Shown here piece after piece: positions 1 to 12,510 of a stretch of 64,000 bases of DNA. Positions within the stretch are counted from its first letter, which is position 1, and each line of letters starts with the position of its first letter. Made by a program: the position numbers and the translations under genes. Under the pieces are notes generated by a model. That model was given only the letters and a program-made list of their open reading frames with translations. It was not told where the DNA came from and did not search any database. The DNA lies in contig NC_092702.1 in NCBI RefSeq assembly GCF_964275005.1, positions 35,367,816 to 35,431,815 on the forward strand, given 5' to 3'. This DNA is from Diadema setosum. Its lineage: Eukaryota; Echinodermata; Echinoidea; Diadematoida; Diadematidae.

Positions 1-1530
1 CGTTCAGCTTTTGAAAGCTCGGGTTCATTTAATGTTATCCGTGGTATTGTTTTACTTCTTCTCTCTCTCTCCCTCTCTTTCTTTTTCTGTCGGTATTTGA
101 ACATGCACTTTCCCCCACTGCTGTGGACATTTTGCGACGCCACTAGATGATATGCCGTCCCACCATAATTTCATCCTGCAATTTGAACATCGATACAAAT
201 AGGAAATCTAAACAATGACGCCATGTTCGTATGTCATCTATCGTTGAGACAGATACATCTAGTCTCTTTTTGCCCTCTGTCATTTTAAGGCAAAATAAAA
301 TCTGGTTTCTTAACAAAACTACAATTCACAAACGCAAAATCAATATCACATTTCGGAGGCGGATGTTCCTCTGTTTTATTCTGGATAAAACCTCAAGAAA
401 AATGTTTTATATAAACTATGATGTCACAAAACGCATATTATATCAATGATTTATGATATCAGAACATGTACTTTTATTAGGATATTTGTCATTGTTCTTC
501 TTCGCTGTCACCTTCTGCGCCTTGAGTCAAGACTTTGTATGGGTTCGGTCACAAATGATGCTTAGTGTTTCTACTTTTAAGGAGTTGCCCCCTATAACAC
601 TCAGTCCATTTGCACAAATTGAGGATTTCCTTCTGGCTATCATCAAGAAATTGGTTGATCCAGTGCAGAGGGCACCCACAAAAATCGCAAAATTGCAAAC
701 GCTGTGCACTGCCCAAACAGTGATTTTGGAAGCCCTGATAGTCTGTCGAGTAAAATATCTAATACATACACCAGGGCATAGTACCTTTGCTGAGTAAAAT
801 ACTTTAAAGAAGAATATCGCAATGTCTTGCCTTGCTAAGTACCTCAAATATTATTTAAGATAATGAAGTGACGCATACTCTATTATGTCAGAATTTCATT
901 GAAATGATATTCAATATACATTCTTTTTATTTTCAACTTTCAGTTGCAGAGAGTATGTATTTCTAATGACTTCCAGATATAGTGATTAATATAAATACTT
1001 CATGAGGTATATTTTGTTATCATTGGAATTGCGAAGTGATAATTTCACTGCTAATATTTGTTATAAGAACACATCTGAATAACACTTATTGTCATTGTTA
1101 TTGCATATTATGTTGTCACAATTGTCATTGTATTATTAAGGTCATTAATATAGCGTCATGATAATTTCACACTATTTTTCTTTGTATCAATGCCCCAGCC
1201 CAATTGTCGATAACACGTTTGATTTTGGCTAACATTGAAAAAGAAAATCACATAAGCTGAACATTCAAAAAATACGGTACCATACTTGGAATGTCCTTAG
1301 CACATCACTCTGACTTCCACAAAGAAGAGAATAGGAACCTCGAGATGAATTTAAAACCAAAACAACAACAATTAAAAAGAAATGACGTGTAGGGTAATTT
1401 ACTCGGTAATCTACTTGTCACGAAACATCGCAGCGTGATTTATCTCATTGGAACTGACGGACTATATTTTTTCAAGACCAGCATGTTCATCTAAAGCACA
1501 CTTGAGAATCGCATTGACATTGATATAAGT
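1..1530. other. Non-coding, no feature seen
   Basis: AT-rich sequence with only short open frames that start and stop at random. I see no splice-flanked conserved peptide, RNA gene or repeat ends here. Confidence 0.5.
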
Positions 1531-1550
1531 CCATGGGCATGACATACAGA

Positions 1551-1745
1551 TTTACATCTCTCCCTCTTTCTCTCCCTCCCAATCTCTCCCTCTCTCTTTT
1601 GCCCTCTTTCCTTACTCTCTCTCTCTTTCTTTTGCACCTTTCTCTCTGTTCTTCTCTCGTTTCCTTTCTCGTTTTTTCTCGTCTTTTCTCGCCCTCCGTA
1701 ACTCTCTATCTCCCCTTCTCGTTCTCTCATATATCACAGTCTCTC
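1551..1745. repeat. CT-rich low-complexity tract
   Basis: Pyrimidine-rich DNA dominated by CTCTCTC and TTTCTC words. The short open frames on both strands here are products of the biased composition and should not be read as genes. Confidence 0.7.
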
Positions 1746-1759
1746 ATGTCCTAAGGAGT

Positions 1760-2660
1760 GTATCCAGGTAGATCATCAATCGTTGACACTGCTTTATGCT
1801 TAATTCTCCTATCAACACAGCCGAGATGGAGCCGAGGTATAATAGTTCGGAATCTTCGTCATATTTTTTGGTGCAGTGAAAAGACAAAATCTGTCAATCA
1901 AAACACTCAAATTTTAAAGGGGAGGAGAGAACAGGGCGAAATGTTTCTCGCCTCTCACAAGCTTGAGACTTCTGTCTAACTACAGACTTATGTTTCTCCT
2001 GAATTCTTAGGAAATCTGGATATAATGAGCAACTGATGTTTTGAAAGTCCTAAAAGAGGTTTATGACCCAGTTTAAATGCGTGCGAGACTTAACATTAAT
2101 GCTTATTGCATACGTTCGATATGCCAAGTCGTTTTCTCAATTTCTTCTTCTTCTTCTTCTTTTTTTTTGGTGAGGATATGGGGGCACACTCCTAAACGCC
2201 GTGCTCAGAGTATAGTATTTCATATCGGTGCATACCACTGCGCTGGTACGTGAATAACTTCGAAGGTTTTATAAGGATTAATGCATGGGCCGACTTCCAG
2301 ACAGATCTTTTACGATATCTACAATTCTGCTTAATTATGTGTTTTTGCTGTGGTAATCAATTAATTCATTGTCTCCTATTGTTGTGAGGCATTAAAGTAG
2401 ACAGGTAGAGAAAGACTGTTTTGAAAGCTACAAGGATCATCCTGAATGTAAGAGTATATGAATGAAAGATCCACCCTTGATCTCTATCCTTATGCCCATT
2501 CAGTGAGGAAAACAGTGAGCTTCTACGCATCTACCAACGTGCCACACTGAAAGCATGGGTGACAAAATCAGGGAGAAATATGATTATACGTAAGCAAAAT
2601 GTTTCATGTCACGAAAAGTTGTCATATACTCGTCAATGTAGTTTTCTCTCTCTCCCTCTC
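1760..2660. other. Non-coding, no feature seen
   Basis: No coding signal, repeat ends or RNA structure recognised, apart from a short TTC run near 2143-2168. Confidence 0.45.
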
Positions 2661-2661
2661 T

Positions 2662-2662
<1 letters not shown>

Positions 2663-2717
<55 letters not shown>
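2663..2717. repeat. (CA)n microsatellite
   Basis: About 27 uninterrupted CA units. The minus-strand frame across it, rich in alternating Cys-Val, is an artefact. Confidence 0.95.
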
Positions 2718-2720
<3 letters not shown>

Positions 2721-2810
2721 GAATGAAGGATATTTGCTCTACTAAACAAACTTTTACTGGACGTGACACAGTATAGGTCCCCTTATCAGGAGGCGGATGA
2801 CGCCTTGTGC

Positions 2811-2838
2811 CCAGGGAGGTGAGAACCCACCTCCCTGG
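2811..2838. repeat. Short hairpin with 11-bp stem
   Basis: An 11-bp stem (CCAGGGAGGTG with CACCTCCCTGG) closes a 6-nt loop. The same core stem, AGGGAGGTG, occurs in the hairpin at 12302-12323 next to a SINE. Function unknown; it may be a remnant of a repeat. The rest of 2718-3765 shows nothing else I can name. Confidence 0.6.
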
Positions 2839-3763
2839 TGCGCCTCTGCTCCTTACATGGGGATAATGCGATTGGTTGTGTAAGAAAGGCGGATATGGGT
2901 GTGGCGATTTGCAAGACCTCCTTCGTTTCATTAACGACGAGATTTCTCATGTCAGGCATCCACAAGTGAGCCGCTTAACGAGAATAGCAAAAACTGTGAT
3001 CCTCCGTGTGTGGTGGCGATGTGCTGAAGCGAGCGATCATAGCCCCCAAATTACGACATCGGAGCCAATTTCATGGGCCGGTTGCTCTCGTAATTGAGAT
3101 AGCATCTTGTCGAGCTCATGAGGGGGGCGACATCGTAATTGAAAATAGAAAGTCCTAGATGGAGGAGCCGTAGATATTGCTCATAAAATTCCTGCGAGGG
3201 TTGTGGCAAAGTGTAGGGAGAGGAAAAGACACATACAAGAGGAAATATCATTATCAATTATTGCCCAACAACCAATGACATCGTGACATTCGTGTTACTT
3301 TGTGTTGTTTTGTCAAAACAAAGTTTTCCTGTTGGTATTTCCTTTCTTTTTTCTGATAAAGTACCACAAGGATCAAATATTGATAGTACTTTCAAATCAA
3401 TCGATGGTGAATATAAAATGTAGTTTTCATTTCACATTACCTTCGGTCATTTTACTAGCCGACAAGTTAATATCCCACAATAATTGTCAAGCCGATGCAT
3501 GAATAAAATCTATGATACTACAGCACCTTTAAAGATGCAATATAATACGAGACATTAGACCAACGTGCGAATTTTATCAATATGACATGTTTATATATAT
3601 TACATATAATTATATATTATTACGGAAGGGAGCGAAATACCGGTAGCACAACAACATGTCACACATTCTGACACTAAACAAACCACCACCACCAACGACA
3701 GCAGACGTTTTTCCAACGTGGTCCGAACATGCCACACCCACTTTGCACAAATGCATATTCATG

Positions 3764-3765
<2 letters not shown>

Positions 3766-3833
<68 letters not shown>
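3766..3833. repeat. (AT)n microsatellite, left border of foldback element
   Basis: About 33 TA units directly abutting the left arm of the inverted repeat at 3832-4652. A second (AT)n tract lies 68 bp beyond the right arm. Confidence 0.95.
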
Positions 3834-3836
<3 letters not shown>

Positions 3837-3890
3837 GAGAGTAAAGAGGCGGTAGACGTTGCTTAATCCTCACAAGTGAGTTTACTCAAG

Positions 3891-3917
3891 CTTTCGGGCT
3901 TCCTGCCCTTTGTCAAG
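3891..3917 (-). ncRNA. Degenerate hammerhead-ribozyme-like motif, left arm
   Basis: Read on the minus strand: CTTGACAAA, then stem II GGGC-AGGAA-GCCC, then GAAAG. The canonical core is CUGANGA, stem II, GAAA. Here the position aligned to C3 is U and the one aligned to G8 is A. Both are normally needed for cleavage, so this copy is probably inactive. Confidence 0.45.
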
Positions 3918-4566
3918 ACTGGGGACAAGATACAAAACATGGATATCATATACACAAATAGAGAATAATAATGATGATCAAAACAATAGCGGAACTGATA
4001 ACTACAGTGAAGGAGGTAGAGACGGCAGGGAATAATTACACAGGTGGGGGTGGGGGTGAATATATGCATCAATCTTGCATAAAATAACATGCAGATTATA
4101 TACAATCACAAACAAGCATACAAAATATAAACATTTACAAATACAGTGTACGTATGACTTAACATCTGCACACACACATAATGGGTACGGATGTGTGCGC
4201 ACAATCACACATGTGAAATTCCTCGCGCATGTCAAAGCAGGCAACCATAGTATAAACAATAACGGCAATTAATGAAATCATAATAGTAATTAAATCAAGG
4301 GGTGAGTATATGTATGAATAAGCGGAACATAGGTACACACAAAAAGAGCACATAAGTAGCGTTCTTAACCGGGAGGGGGGGAGTATAATAATGTGTTTAA
4401 CAGCATTCAGGGTTACAGAATCTATAAATACGTACGGTGTGAGGTGCACACTTCCCTGCCGTCTCTACCTCCTTCACTGTAGTTATCAGTTCCGCTATTG
4501 TTTTGATCATCATTATTATTTTCTATTTGTGTATATGATATCCATGTTTTGTATCTTGTCCCCAGT

Positions 4567-4593
4567 CTTGACAAAGGGCAGGAAGCCCGAAAG
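4567..4593 (+). ncRNA. Degenerate hammerhead-ribozyme-like motif, right arm
   Basis: Plus-strand copy, identical to the left-arm motif, with the same two departures from the canonical core. Its presence in both arms follows from the arms being near-identical. Confidence 0.45.
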
Positions 4594-4716
4594 CTTGAGT
4601 AAACTCACTTGTGAGGATTAAGCAACGTCTACCGCCTCTTTACTCTCGTTTACATACACACTCCAAAAAGATGCGACGATCCAGGGGTTCATCATTAGCT
4701 GAAGACACACGACTCA

Positions 4717-4719
<3 letters not shown>

Positions 4720-4805
<86 letters not shown>
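4720..4805. repeat. Compound (AT)n(GT)n microsatellite
   Basis: About 24 AT units (4720-4768) run straight into about 18 TG units (4769-4805). Confidence 0.95.
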
Positions 4806-4807
<2 letters not shown>

Positions 4808-6590
4808 CTGTTTATTTAATTTAAAAGTCTTAAGAGTAACAAGAAGGACGAAAAGTGGTTTCGACATCAGCTTCCATTAAAGTTACGTAAGTCGTAAAAT
4901 TAGGACATTTTAAAGAAGAAGAAAAAAAAAAAAACAACACAAGGATAATAGAAGTCGATAAAATAGTGTTCACTTACATGCGAGGACTATGAAGTACTCA
5001 GTCAAAATAGTTCACAAACAACATCTGGGAAGGTATGATTGGGGCTGAGAGGTTCGTAACGTGCAAAGGTGTGCCACGGATCAATGAGCAAAAAGGAAAC
5101 AGTGTCTCTCTGAGAAAGCCAACCCAATTTAACGGCACTGCAGCGGCGGGTGATTGTTCAAAGCTTGGGTGCGTCGGTAGCCCGATATGGCATTCGTGAT
5201 TACCTGCCACCATTAATTTGCACCGGCTGAGCTTAAATGCTCGAAAATTGTCTCATAAATCCCCGACCTTCATGGCTCACGGGCACGAAATATTTTTCCT
5301 TTCAATGTTCGCCATCAGTGTTATCTATCTCCAGCCGACATGGTCCGTCTCGTCTTGGGTGGCATCGTGATGACTCGCAGCAAATCTCTCTCATAGATTT
5401 ATAGAAGCCTAAAGCCGCACGTCAAACATATAAGGTGGAATTGATTGAGGATATGCTACACAGTCTCCAAACATACCCCATGGCAAGACATTTCACCAAC
5501 GTCTGCATGATCATCCAGAAGAAACATCTCAGAAAGCATGTAGATGCTGAGAATACTTTGTTATAATAGTTTTGTCTCTGAAGTCTTTACCCTCACTATG
5601 GTATCGTGATAGCTTGTAATGCAACTCGCAAAGTAATATAGTTTCTTCGTGAAGTAATGCTATTTTTTCCTCCCTAATCGGTCCTAGCTTAATCGTAAAG
5701 ATATTCATTGCATAGGAATACTCACTTCTGCAATTTTATTTGGATGACTTCTGCATTTTCCTTATTTCTAATCTATAACATTACTAGTATTCTCCTCCTC
5801 CTCCTCCTCCTCCTCCTTCTTCTACTCCTCCTCCTCTTGTCCTCCTCCTCTTTCTCCTTCTCTTCCTCCTCCTTCTTTGGCACATAACCTCATCAACGCC
5901 ATCGTTATTCCAGTAAGGAATTCAGATCAATAGAATTTAAGAATGAAACTTGATTTTCTCTGTTTCTCACGTTCAAGACAAATTCAAGCACTCTGTTGCG
6001 AGAGTATGGAAAAAGAGTCATAGAGGCATGCAATTAAAATGCCCTGGCATGATCGCACTATCTCGCAAAAACTCACAAATATTAGAAGAACATTATACAG
6101 AAGAAATGAACAAAATTGTATTTTGGACTCAAGTCACCAACATTTTATATCAAGAATCCCTCCCACTCATCTTCAAGTCTTGACGAGTTGTTTGTGCTGA
6201 CATCACAATATTGTGGTGGTGCTTGATATATAAAAAATTTTGCAAAAACAGAACGAAGAACTATACATTTGATTTAAAAACAATTCATTTTTCCCCTAAA
6301 AAAGCAGAGTTCAGAGACTTTCATTTTAAGCTTAGGTTTTGGGTCTTTATTTTCATCCACCATATCGCTATCTTCCCAGAGGCTTCATGCTCCGCTGCCA
6401 AAAATCTTCCTTAATCATGAAACCAGTCTGGCGGACAGAAATTCCAGAAGGCGAGCTATCCATTTCACTACTTGAATGTCATTACCACGCGCTGGTCCGC
6501 CATTGAGGTCTTATGGAGAAATGGGAGTCGATCCACTTGGAATCCGCCGGGAAACTCTAACTCTGCAAGACTTCAAGAAAAACACACATA
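4806..6590. other. Non-coding; CTC repeat at 5788-5877
   Basis: No gene recognised. The stretch 4980-5400 is of balanced composition and word-rich, unlike its AT-rich surroundings, so it may be a regulatory island. A CTC/CTT trinucleotide tract occupies about 5788-5877. Confidence 0.4.
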
Positions 6591-6719
6591 TCTCTCACTC
6601 TCTTTCTCTCTCTCTCTCTCTTTTCTGTTTCTTTTTGCCTCTTCTTTTCTATTTTGCATTTTATGTGTCCAGCAGCCATGTTTAAGTATGTATGTGTGTG
6701 TGTGTGTGTGTGTGTGTGC
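6591..6719. repeat. CT-rich tract and (TG)n microsatellite
   Basis: CTCTCT runs at about 6595-6632, then about 13 TG units at 6693-6719. Confidence 0.85.
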
Positions 6720-7028
6720 ATTTGTTTGTTTTTATGTTATCCAGACATACAGTATACACAACACCTACGTCAAATCTATATCGCTCGTAATATTTAACAA
6801 TTTATTGTAGCCAGTAAACCTATGGACTAGTATTCAAAAATTTTGTTTTCCATTTCGTTAACATGAACGTAAAACAGTCTGCGTCTAGGTGTGATGGGTG
6901 ACATTCATATGTACGTTTGTTCTGTACGCACGAGTATACTGCATGTTTTCGTTTTGTATCATTTGTATAATGTATAAGTGTTTATATACTTTCATTTGTG
7001 AAAGCATTGTGTTTATTTGGCTTTTCAG

Positions 7029-7114
<86 letters not shown>
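7029..7114. repeat. (TA)n microsatellite
   Basis: About 43 uninterrupted TA units. The tyrosine-isoleucine open frames on both strands are artefacts of it. Confidence 0.95.
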
Positions 7115-7118
<4 letters not shown>

Positions 7119-9784
7119 GAGAGAGGGGGACATATTCAAAGAGAGAAAGCGCCAGCTAAGAGGCGGTATGCATTTATTTCTCCCTTTTCTCAGTCATATT
7201 ACAACCATAAGAGAAAGCATGATTGGAAAGTTCGTGATTTATTTCTCAAATCATGCTCAAGCTATCATCTCGGGTAACATGTAGAGGTTAAAGTATATTA
7301 GAAAGGATGAATAGAATGATTGATGACGACATTAATCATCAAACCAAGGGGCCAAATATTTTTTGAGGTGGGAGAGGGCAGGGAGGACAAGAAGACGAAA
7401 GATACAGGTGACATGTGATATTAATTTTGCTTCTCGAAAAGCAATTAGTCCTTCTCGTTTTTCCAAATATACAATCGCTTTTCCGAACTGTACAAGATAT
7501 TGTTTATCTTAACATAAATGTGACATCTGTAATGTGACATATTGCTGTGATGTTGGACATGAGTAACACTGATTCCATGCTTGAGGCAGTATTTTTTTTT
7601 TCATATTTTATTTCCAATGGATAATGTACGCCAAGAACAAATATTAATGATCAAACGTTTCTTTTTAAATGCAGTCTATAGTCCCTATCCGGGGACATCA
7701 TATAAGTACTTTTCACTCCTCAACATTAATGGGGAACTTGAATGATACCGAAACGCTACAATATTATTTACTTCTTCCTATGACATATTTGAATAATACT
7801 ATGATATGACATTACATACTCTTGAATGATCATGTCTACATAGCAACTCTGCTTGGTGAAGTACAATTAGGGAACTCAATCTTACCCGTTCTGAATAGAC
7901 ATTGGTTGGTAACGTTCAACATCAAGACATTTTTACCAGTAAATGTACGTAAAGAAGACCTGTGTGTTTAAAAAATAACATGAATGGTATAACTGCTGTC
8001 TTCTGTTGTCTCGTGATCAGTGTTGAGAGTATTATGTGTCTCCAGTTCTGAAGGTGCAAAGTATTTGGATTTCTTTTCGGAAATATAATAACATGACATT
8101 ATAATTAACATTATGGTCATATTTACCCAGATTAGACTGTTCAGTGGTACCATATGGCTCGTCTAGAGGGTCCTGCCATTATCATTACCCCTGAGTAGGC
8201 AGGCACCCATTTTTCTCTTCACTATGGCGGTTATATCTTTATTTCAAAAGACAGAACAAAATGTATTGGAATCTTCACAAATTAAGCCTTTAGTACGTTT
8301 AGGTTCACTCAACAAACCTGGTAAAGGTCAACGTGTTAGAACATCTTATACTGGTATGTCGTTGCTGGATACAGATCTAACTACTTCAAACACTCTGTTG
8401 CACTCTTTGCTCTATCTTCATCAAGAGCCGGAAGATGTGCCCTATCTATAGCCTTAGTCTTAGTCTGTAAACTTAGTGTTACTGAAACTGTAAAAAAAAA
8501 AAAAAAAATAAAGAGAAGAAGCTAATAAGCATCTTGAAAGATTAAGAACAATTAAGACTAAACAAGGTAGATATAAAATTCATCATCGAAATGAAATTCT
8601 TGCACAAAGATGTAAATTGTTCAAATCTGTTTACATGCACAGACGAAGTTCACTCTCCCAATGAACTTTGCGAACGCACAAGCTACAAAGTTAAGCTAAC
8701 TGTAGAATACTACCATGGCACTGTGTTAACTTGACATCTTGTGACAAATGGAATCCAAATCACGACCTCCCTCCCTATATTGCATTCCTTGAAACGTTCT
8801 AGATGTACAACTTTTTATTTTCAAATATGTTTGCCACACTTTCGTAACCCACTTTTGACAAATGAAGTCTGATGGAACGAACCGAGATGTTCCGTCATGC
8901 ACGCTGGAAAGTCACGAACTTGCGATTAGTTTGGAGGCAGACACGCCAGCTCGGAGCGAGATGGGAGGATTATTTCTCAAGGCCAAAACTTTCGACAGCA
9001 CATTACAGGTGTTTCAACGTCATGCCTACGTACTTGTCACAGTGATGTTTGGAAGGGTCGTATCTTGATGGAGGCGTAATAACGCGGACTTCTAGAGATG
9101 TGCCCCAGTATTTTCAAATTGATCGCATTGTTATTTGTACTTTATGTATATTGTTTGCTGGAAATAACTGTCACTGAACTGAACTAACCTCTCTCGTTCC
9201 GGAGCGACGTATTTCTTGCGCTCTACTAATCATTTACTCGGTGATGCCGATCTCTCTCCGTTTATTTGGCTCTTTGTTTTCATTCCTTCTCACAAATTAT
9301 GTAAACCACTGTTGTGATTACATATCTGTTAAATCTCACCCGAGTTTATTTCTCTGCACTTCATAAAACATTCATTCACTGTACTTTTATTTCCAGATGC
9401 ACTATGTAATAACAGACTCTAATTGAGTTCTCATTATCTTATGAACGAAAATTCAACAAGACGTCCCATCCTCAAAAAGCTAAAGTAGGAAAGTACAATT
9501 AATGAGATAACAGAGAGGAAATGAATAGAGAAACCAAAAAGAAAATGGTTTTATGAAAGGGACTGCCTGCCTGCCTGCCAGCCTGCCTGCAAGAACATCG
9601 AGCGGCAGCTAGTATTTGGCATTTTTGGACGTAGCTGGCGCTAGCCCATATCATGGGGCATACGGCTCTGTCACCAAGGGACTCTGTTGCCATCTCAAGT
9701 CCCTGCTGTGCTTGAAATTTTATCGAATAGATTATTCGAATAAAACATTCATAAACGGTCTCTGTTGATTGCAGGAGTCTATAA
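7115..9784. other. Non-coding; no gene recognised
   Basis: A 75-codon frame at 8224-8451 ends near a poly-A run (8492-8508) followed by AATAAAG. It could be a decayed processed insert, but the peptide matches nothing I know. A block at 8870-9070 has higher GC but no exon signature. Confidence 0.4.
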
Positions 9785-9974
9785 GGGTAATTACCCCCTG
9801 AGCAATTACCCCAGACCCTTCGCCTGACCCTAACCCTAACCCTAACCCAAACTCATAACCCTACATAAACCTAATCCAATCCCTAATTTTTACTCTAACC
9901 TTTTTAATAACCAGTATTTAGCCGGGGGGGGGGGGGGGGGGTGTAATAACTGTCCTCTCGGGGTAATTGCCCTG
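9785..9974. mobile_element. MITE-like element with telomere-like core
   Basis: The left end reads GGGTAATTACCCC, with a second GCAATTACCCC copy inside, and the right end reads GGGGTAATTGCCC, forming terminal inverted repeats. Between them is a degenerate CCCTAA array (three exact units near 9828-9848, then decayed ones) and an 18-base G run. I see no clear target-site duplication. The element at 42645-42831 has the same architecture with different ends. Confidence 0.55.
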
Positions 9975-12231
9975 ATACGGATTGCAGGTATGAAACGTTG
10001 GCTAAATAATGATTTATATCAATTAAAGCCTCTATTCAACAAAATATTCAAGTAACTATTCTTGTTGATATGCAACGATAAATCTGGGAATGTTATTCGT
10101 TCTTGGCCTTATATGACCACTGTATTTCTATAAAAAGATATTAAAAGCAAAATCTGTATAGCATTTAGGATTGCGTATATTGCGAATAATGCGTCTTCAT
10201 GTTATCTTAAAGTTCCACCCCCACGATTAGATGCAAATATGAGTTTCATTCGACGACCTAATAAACTCTGACATTCGAAATGTACCCTTTTAATTAATTG
10301 ATCTATACCCCATCTTACTGTTGTATACGGTACGAGAGTCGGGTTTATAGCACCCACTGGGACAGGGCAAAAGGAAATGAAGGTCTTATCTGCGATTATG
10401 GAAATTGTACCAGGATTGAGGTAGAGCTCATAAACCTAATGACGCTGACCTAATTTTTTTTTCTCTTTCTCGTCTTCCCTCAATGTCTCCATAGCGAGGA
10501 ATCCCCGTATGTCTCCTATGTTTATTTCCAATGTATCTCTATCGCGGTGCTGCTCATGTTGATTTCAAACTATATCCGTCAATGATATTTATGAGCTCAT
10601 GTTCATCCTCTGCGGTATGTCCCCTTGACTATCCTATACCGAGTGTGTTCGGGGGTTGGAAGTCGTGGTGCATGTTTGAGCAATGCTACAGCATAATGTC
10701 AATGAGAGTCAGTGGAGGAAGCTCTTTACTAATACCCACATCAGATCCACTCATCTTAGCCCAAATTATTAAGATTCAAACATCGACTTTGAATCTCGGT
10801 TATATTAAGAGTCAAATCTCACCATGCGAGATGATTTACTTGAAGTTAAACGCCACTAATCATGTTTGTTGCATGTTTATATCGGCAATGATAAAAGAGT
10901 AAGATCATACGAGGTTAGTGGTTGTAAAACTCACGTCTAGAATGTCAAGATATTTCACTTAACAGTCATTGGGTCATATTTATCTATATTAGAAGAGTTG
11001 ATACAACGTTCCATCGAGTCACAACAATTTGCATGTTTCAATAATCATATAATATATCTTCGGTCAATATTCAACTACTAAACCCACCTTGAATGCCATC
11101 ATTGCGGTATTATTGCAACTCTATTATTAATCTCGAGAACGGGAATTCAATAAAGATTAGTTTTCAGAACAAAGAGCACTTGTTCCAGATAGCAAGATTC
11201 TCAGTTTGAAATATTGATAGTTTCTTACAAGGGAAGACATATAGAAGAAAGGTAAAAACGTTGGAATGTACATTCAGTTCGCTGTGTCTAATCACAATAA
11301 TAACGCGAATTGGGCTAGTCTGGCCAACGCTGGTTTGAGATGAAGCTTAATGGCCTTATGACATTCACTTCCTTTCATGTGTCCATAATGAACTTCATTT
11401 CAGCTGACTTTACTATTTGGAGACACAACAACATGTCAGGCAAGAAAGATTTTGAGGGATAGAGTTCACAGAGAGTTCATGATGAATAAAAAAAAAAACA
11501 AGAAAAGTTAAGCAATTCCTGAATTTGTGATCCGAAGTCCTATATATTTACATCAGCAGAAGTTAACATGTAACTGATATAAGGGAACCTGTCACGTTTG
11601 CAGGGAGCGAATTTCCGCCAGAGAGCGAAAGTGTCCGCCTCCGACACGCGTTATGGTCAGAGAAACATGGTGTCCCGGCGCCAAAATGGCGCTTGGAAGA
11701 AATCATGGGTATTATGGGATCAAGTTGAGTGTCCATTGGCAAGTTGCAGCATCATCTACACGGCACTTTTTCCAGATTCTTGGCTAAAGAGTATTCAAAT
11801 CCTACGGAAGTAACCCTTATCTGGAGAAACCATATAGGTCGGGGAGGATGGAGAAGGGAAGGGAAGGAATGATCTGGAACAGATGTTGGTTCTTCCTGAC
11901 CTGATTTTTTCTTTTTTTTTTAACAGAAGGTCCTTTTATTTTACGGCGACTAGAAGAAAGCTTCAGCACTCAAATGAAATAGCTGTAAATCAAATCCATC
12001 ATAATTACATACGATTGTTGGTTTAAGGTAAAATGTGAAATAAGCTATTGTATCATAATATGCCATTCTTATGTTTCTCTGTCTCTGTCTCTGCTTTTTT
12101 CAGAATGTAGGCAGTCACTGTTTCAAATGTTTTAAGACCTCTGCCATCATCTTCAGCTGAGGGAGGACATAAGGAATGTTCTACGCAGAAACAATTCTTG
12201 ATTTCATTGTATTTCCTTTATTTCACGTCCA
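9975..12231. other. Non-coding, no gene recognised
   Basis: A 123-codon frame at 10531-10902 has no recognisable domain or splice context. A GC-richer island at 11598-11740 contains the palindrome GGCGCCAAAATGGCGC and could be regulatory. Nothing else is seen. Confidence 0.4.
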
Positions 12232-12510
12232 AGAGCGGTGAGTTGGCTCAGTCGGTAGCGCGTCTGCCTTCAGATAAAAAAGGACCCGGTTTCGATTCCT
12301 GCAGGGAGGTGAGCACCTCCCTGATTCCTGAGTCTCACTGAGCAATGTTGTCTGTGACCATACCGTCCCCTCTATAGTACGAGGCAAAACACTCTGTCCC
12401 TCGGATATGACTTAAAATGGAGGTCCCGTGTGTGAGAGAGTCACAACTCATACACGTAAAAGGCATGGTCTGAAACAATGATATGGAATCCATGAGCCTC
12501 TTTCCCTTAC
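12232..12510 (+). mobile_element. tRNA-derived SINE
   Basis: A tRNA-like head contains an A-box-like TGGCTCAGTCGG (12244-12255) and a B-box-like GGTTTCGATTCC (12288-12299), spaced as in an internal Pol III promoter. No intact acceptor stem or cloverleaf can be closed, so it is not a functional tRNA. A perfect 10-bp hairpin follows (12302-12323), then a body of about 200 bp. The 3' border is approximate. Confidence 0.65.

Larger units (their letters stand above)
3832..4652. mobile_element. Foldback element, Penelope-like inverted terminal repeats
   Basis: Two arms of about 201 bp (3832-4032 and 4452-4652) are reverse complements with about one mismatch, separated by a 419-bp spacer without coding potential. 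Each arm contains a hammerhead-like segment: a GGGC/GCCC stem followed by GAAA. Hammerhead motifs in the terminal repeats of Penelope-like retroelements are established, and inverted copies of such repeats are common. No reverse transcriptase or GIY-YIG domain is present, so this would be a non-autonomous or internally deleted copy. It lies between (AT)n tracts. The inverted repeat is seen directly; the Penelope assignment is inference. Confidence 0.7.

Noticed and set aside
4567..4593. Active hammerhead ribozyme
   Set aside because: The positions aligned to C3 and G8 are both altered, so self-cleavage is unlikely.
9828..9848. Interstitial telomere array
   Set aside because: Only three exact CCCTAA units, and they sit inside a MITE-like element, so a chromosome-fusion relic is not needed.
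10531..10902. 123-codon frame as a gene
   Set aside because: No recognisable motif or splice context; plausible by chance in this much sequence.
12238..12300. Functional tRNA gene
   Set aside because: A and B boxes are visible, but the B box has an extra base and no acceptor or anticodon stem closes; the downstream body fits a SINE.
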